From Gammaproteobacteria bacterium (GTDB lineage Bacteria > Pseudomonadota > Gammaproteobacteria > UBA6429 > Thiohalophilaceae): 64,000 bases of DNA. The notes under the pieces are model-generated. The model was given only the letters and a program-made list of their open reading frames with translations, did not search any database and was not told where the DNA came from. The translations under genes were made by a program, and so were the position numbers. Location of the stretch: positions 62,001 through 126,000 of the forward strand of contig JAJRZT010000098.1 in the NCBI GenBank assembly GCA_024275115.1, in the 5' to 3' direction. Each line of letters opens with the position of its first letter. Positions within the stretch are counted from its first letter, which is position 1. Below are positions 61,118 to 64,000 of this stretch, one piece after another.

Positions 61118-62326
61118 ATGATTATTCATGTTGATATGGATGCCTTTTACGCTTCGGTTGAAATAAGAGAACAACCTGAACTGGCCGCTTGCCCGGTTGT
61201 GGTGGGTGGTCGTGAAGGCCGGGGTGTGGTGGCGGCCGCAAATTATAATGCACGCAAATTCGGGGTGCGCAGCGCCATGCCGATAGCCGAGGCTAAACGA
61301 CGCTGTAAAAATCTGGTCTGCTTACCGGTGCGTATGCCTTTGTATGTGGCAGCCTCACAAAAAATTAATGAAGTTTTTTATCGCTATACGCCCGAGATAG
61401 AACCGCTGTCGCTTGATGAAGCCTTTTTAGATGTCACCGCAAGTGAACATTTATTTAAAAGTGCAGAAAATATCGGGCAGATGATTAAGCGCGACATATT
61501 AAAGGAAACCGGACTGGTTTGCTCTGTGGGAATTGCTAACAATAAATATGTTGCCAAAATTGCATCGGACATTAATAAACCCAATGGTTTTGTTTATGTG
61601 AGTAAAGATAAGCAGCAGCCGTTTCTGGATCCGTTGCCGGTGAGCCGCTTGTGGGGCGTGGGGAAAGTGACACAACAGAAGTTTAGTCAATACGGTATAC
61701 AAACCATTGCCGATGTACGCCGCCAGTCGGCGGTATTTATGCAGTCTGTTTTTGGAAATCTCGGCCAGCATTTTCTTGAATTAGCCAATGGCCGCGATGG
61801 TCGCCGAGTAAGTTCAGAGAGAAAAACAAAATCAATTTCACATGAAACAACCTTTGAGCAGGATGTTGATGACATGCGTGTTTTACGCGCCTACCTTGCT
61901 GATCTGTGTGAGCAGGTTGCTGCAAGGTTAAGAATGAAGCACTACCTTGCGAAAACGGTTAATATTAAACTACGTTATCCTGATTTTAAAACCATTACCC
62001 GCGCTGTGACACTCGATAGCCCCGATAATAATACGGATATCTTACTACAACAGGTGGTTGCTTTGTTTAGTAAAGCAATGCAGCAGAATAAATCGGCCAT
62101 TCGCTTAATCGGTGTGGGTATGTCAGGGTTAATTAAAATAAACCAGTTAACAGAAACTAATGAAGCGCTACAATTGAACCAACAGAACAAACAGGCTGAT
62201 ATGTTCGAAATGCAAAATGACAATAGCGTATTAAAGAAACAAAAAAACATTGACAAAATAGCAGACGCAGTAAATCAGCGGTTTGGAAAAAAAACAGTAC
62301 GGCGTGGTCGTAGTTATCATAAATAG
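61118..62326 (+). CDS. dinB: DNA polymerase IV
   Basis: A 402-residue Y-family translesion polymerase. Catalytic motifs are MIIHVDMDAFYASVEIREQPELAACPVVVGG and PLSLDEAFLDVT. ANYNARKFGVRSAMP and the little-finger region (ISHETTFEQDV) follow. The C terminus is longer than in E. coli, ending with a basic RFGKKTVRRGRSYHK instead of a clear beta-clamp motif. No LexA box was recognised upstream. It lies 34 bp before pepN, so cotranscription is possible. Confidence 0.95.
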   Translation: MIIHVDMDAFYASVEIREQPELAACPVVVGGREGRGVVAAANYNARKFGVRSAMPIAEAKRRCKNLVCLPVRMPLYVAASQKINEVFYRYTPEIEPLSLDEAFLDVTASEHLFKSAENIGQMIKRDILKETGLVCSVGIANNKYVAKIASDINKPNGFVYVSKDKQQPFLDPLPVSRLWGVGKVTQQKFSQYGIQTIADVRRQSAVFMQSVFGNLGQHFLELANGRDGRRVSSERKTKSISHETTFEQDVDDMRVLRAYLADLCEQVAARLRMKHYLAKTVNIKLRYPDFKTITRAVTLDSPDNNTDILLQQVVALFSKAMQQNKSAIRLIGVGMSGLIKINQLTETNEALQLNQQNKQADMFEMQNDNSVLKKQKNIDKIADAVNQRFGKKTVRRGRSYHK

Positions 62327-62360
62327 GCTACCCATATAATGATTGTTAACGGAGAATAAA

Positions 62361-64000
62361 TTGGCTAAAAAAATACAACAAGCAACGCCCAATACCATTT
62401 ATCTTAAAGATTATAAAGCGCCGGAGCACTTAATTAAAACCGTCGATATGGTTTTTGAACTCGATGCAAATAAAACCAGGGTGACTTCGACCTTGCAGGT
62501 TAAAAGAAACAAGGGTGTCGATGAAGCGACTGATTTTATTTTAAACGGGCAGTCGCTTGAATTATTGACCGTACATTTAAATGAACAACCGTTAACAGAT
62601 GCAGATTACAAACTAAGTGATGAATATTTAATTATTTCGAACCCTCCTGAATCCTTCACTATTCAAACAGAAGTCACCCATTCCCCAGAAAAAAATACCG
62701 CACTGGAAGGTCTGTATGCATCCAGTGGTATGCTCTGTACACAATGTGAGGCCGAAGGATTTCGGCGTATTAGCTATTTCCCAGATCGCCCCGATGTGAT
62801 GGCTGAGTTTACAGTAACCTTGATAGCCGACAAACAAAAATACCCGGTGCTGTTATCTAATGGTAATTTAGTGGACAGTGGCGAAAAAGAAAATGGACAG
62901 CATTGGGTTAAGTGGCATGACCCAAGTTTAAAGCCCTGTTATTTATTTGCACTGGTTGCCGGCCAGTTAGTTTATAAACAAGGCTCTTTTACAACGCAGT
63001 CGGGCAGGGACGTGGACTTGCGAGTCTACGTTGAAAAAGAAAATAGTCATAAAACAGACTTTGCGCTGGCTTGTTTAAAGCAATCAATGTTATGGGATGA
63101 GCAAACCTATGGTCGCGAGTATGATCTGGATATTTTTATGATTGTTGCGGTAAATGACTTTAATATGGGTGCAATGGAAAACAAGGGGTTGAATATTTTT
63201 AATTCATCCTGCGTGTTAGCAAGCCCGGAAACGGCGACCGATGCCGATTTTTATAATATCCAGAGTATTATTGGTCATGAGTACTTTCATAACTGGTCAG
63301 GCAACCGGGTGACCTGCCGAGACTGGTTTCAACTCAGCTTAAAAGAAGGCTTCACTGTTTTTAGAGATCAGGAATTTTCTGCCGATTTAAATTCACGCGC
63401 GGTTAAACGTATTGACGATGTCAATGTTTTGCGCAACCACCAGTTCGCACAGGATTCAGGACCGCTCGCACATCCTGTTCGACCAGATAAGTACATTGAA
63501 ATAAGTAACTTCTATACGGTAACCGTTTATAACAAAGGTGCCGAAGTGGTGCGTATGCTGCATAACCTGGTCGGTGGTGAAGGTTTTAGAAAAGGCACCG
63601 ATCTTTATTTTTCACGGCATGATGGACAGGCAGTTACAACAGAAGATTTTGTTGCAGCAATGGAAGAATCTAATCAACGTGATTTGACTCAGTTCCAGAA
63701 CTGGTATAACCAGTCGGGAACCCCTGTGCTAACCTTTGCCGATAATTATAATGTACAACAGCAAAGCTATACGCTTAATGTAAAACAGTCCTTTGGGCAA
63801 TTAGTTGAACAGGCTAATAACAAGGCCTTCCATATTCCAGTTGAAGTGGGTTTATTAAGTTCAGATGGCAGCGATATGCTGCTTAACATAAAGGATAGTT
63901 CTGTTTTTAATGTCACGAGTACGGTATTGGAAGTAACCGAACTGGAACAGTCTTTTGTTTTTACTGATGTAAAAGAAAAACCACTGCCATCATTATTACG
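62361..64000 (+). CDS. pepN: Aminopeptidase N, 3' end cut by window
   Basis: About 546 residues of an M1 zinc aminopeptidase, running off the right edge. It is not in the ORF track because no stop lies in the window. The start is a TTG at 62361, with a strong ggag 7 bp upstream and the family-typical reading ATPNTIYLKDYKAPEHLIKTVDMVFELD. The GAMEN exopeptidase motif reads MGAMENKGLNIFN, the zinc motif is IIGHEYFHNWSGNRVTCRDWFQLSLKEG (HEYFH plus Glu). The whole N-terminal and catalytic part is present; the C-terminal helical domain is missing from the window. Confidence 0.95.
   Translation, partial: MAKKIQQATPNTIYLKDYKAPEHLIKTVDMVFELDANKTRVTSTLQVKRNKGVDEATDFILNGQSLELLTVHLNEQPLTDADYKLSDEYLIISNPPESFTIQTEVTHSPEKNTALEGLYASSGMLCTQCEAEGFRRISYFPDRPDVMAEFTVTLIADKQKYPVLLSNGNLVDSGEKENGQHWVKWHDPSLKPCYLFALVAGQLVYKQGSFTTQSGRDVDLRVYVEKENSHKTDFALACLKQSMLWDEQTYGREYDLDIFMIVAVNDFNMGAMENKGLNIFNSSCVLASPETATDADFYNIQSIIGHEYFHNWSGNRVTCRDWFQLSLKEGFTVFRDQEFSADLNSRAVKRIDDVNVLRNHQFAQDSGPLAHPVRPDKYIEISNFYTVTVYNKGAEVVRMLHNLVGGEGFRKGTDLYFSRHDGQAVTTEDFVAAMEESNQRDLTQFQNWYNQSGTPVLTFADNYNVQQQSYTLNVKQSFGQLVEQANNKAFHIPVEVGLLSSDGSDMLLNIKDSSVFNVTSTVLEVTELEQSFVFTDVKEKPLPSLL

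Overview
The window reads as a chromosomal segment of a gammaproteobacterium, moderately AT-rich and densely coded on both strands. The assignment rests on MutH, Mpl next to UbiX, EptA, Tpm, a PepN-type aminopeptidase, a GloA that matches the E. coli metal-ligand positions, and the order rubredoxin / thiD-thiE-hemL. The family contents (HemJ-type protoporphyrinogen oxidase, AmmeMemoRadiSam genes, DUF502, many c-di-GMP proteins) suggest an environmental lineage near Thiotrichales, Chromatiales or Methylococcales, but I cannot name a genus. No rRNA, tRNA, CRISPR array, prophage or transposase gene was recognised. Both edges cut genes: a GGDEF-EAL protein at the left and pepN at the right.

Layout. 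0-6.3 kb: GGDEF-EAL protein (5' cut), a DUF374 acyltransferase, then a P450 + fatty-acyl-AMP ligase/carrier-protein pair, and a DUF502 membrane protein. 6.5-16.2 kb: a diguanylate cyclase with a 15-bp tandem-repeat tail, EptA, a helical-repeat protein, MgtC family, methyltransferase, HDOD-GAF, MutH, and moaC / moaDE. 16.3-23 kb: cytochrome b561, a membrane-anchored LuxR-type regulator, a PAS-GGDEF-EAL protein, a phosphoesterase, pyrophosphatase, and an adenylate kinase fused to a long histone H1-like lysine tail. 23-34.5 kb: the AmmeMemoRadiSam set (radical SAM, MEMO, AMMECR1), ClsB-type phospholipase D protein, RNase D, Mpl, UbiX, a LON-domain protein, a DedA/PAP2-like/LssY-like fusion and a secreted hydrolase with a possible beta-helix tail. 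34.7-43.3 kb: hemL-thiE-thiD, rubredoxin, HDOD, the compact ClC / TlpA-like / HemJ operon, and ilvD. 43.6-55.2 kb: small conserved proteins, MazG-like, gloA, a flippase-like membrane protein, PilZ, a DNA-binding-motif + ferredoxin + reductase fusion, an M99 (Csd4-like) peptidase, a FliB-like methylase, a lone MbcA/ParS-type protein and a run of small unknowns. 55.5-64 kb: DMT transporter, ispG, two methyltransferases (one Tpm), a glyoxalase-II-like hydrolase, a lytic transglycosylase, dinB and pepN.

Themes. Cyclic-di-GMP signalling is well represented (three GGDEF proteins, two with EAL, plus PilZ; two HDOD proteins are likely linked signalling parts). Redox and metal chemistry recurs (P450, rubredoxin, ferredoxin-reductase fusion, two thioredoxin-fold proteins, HemJ, AmrS). 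Several intergenic palindromes and dispersed repeats were found: a 127-bp repeat in two opposite copies, a hairpin that directly follows two intrinsic terminators, and three MITE-like inverted repeats. The most unusual proteins are the Adk-H1-like fusion, the HTH-ferredoxin-reductase fusion, the P450/FAAL-ACP pair, and the hydrolase with a repeat-rich tail. No single multigene system can be called new with confidence from sequence alone.
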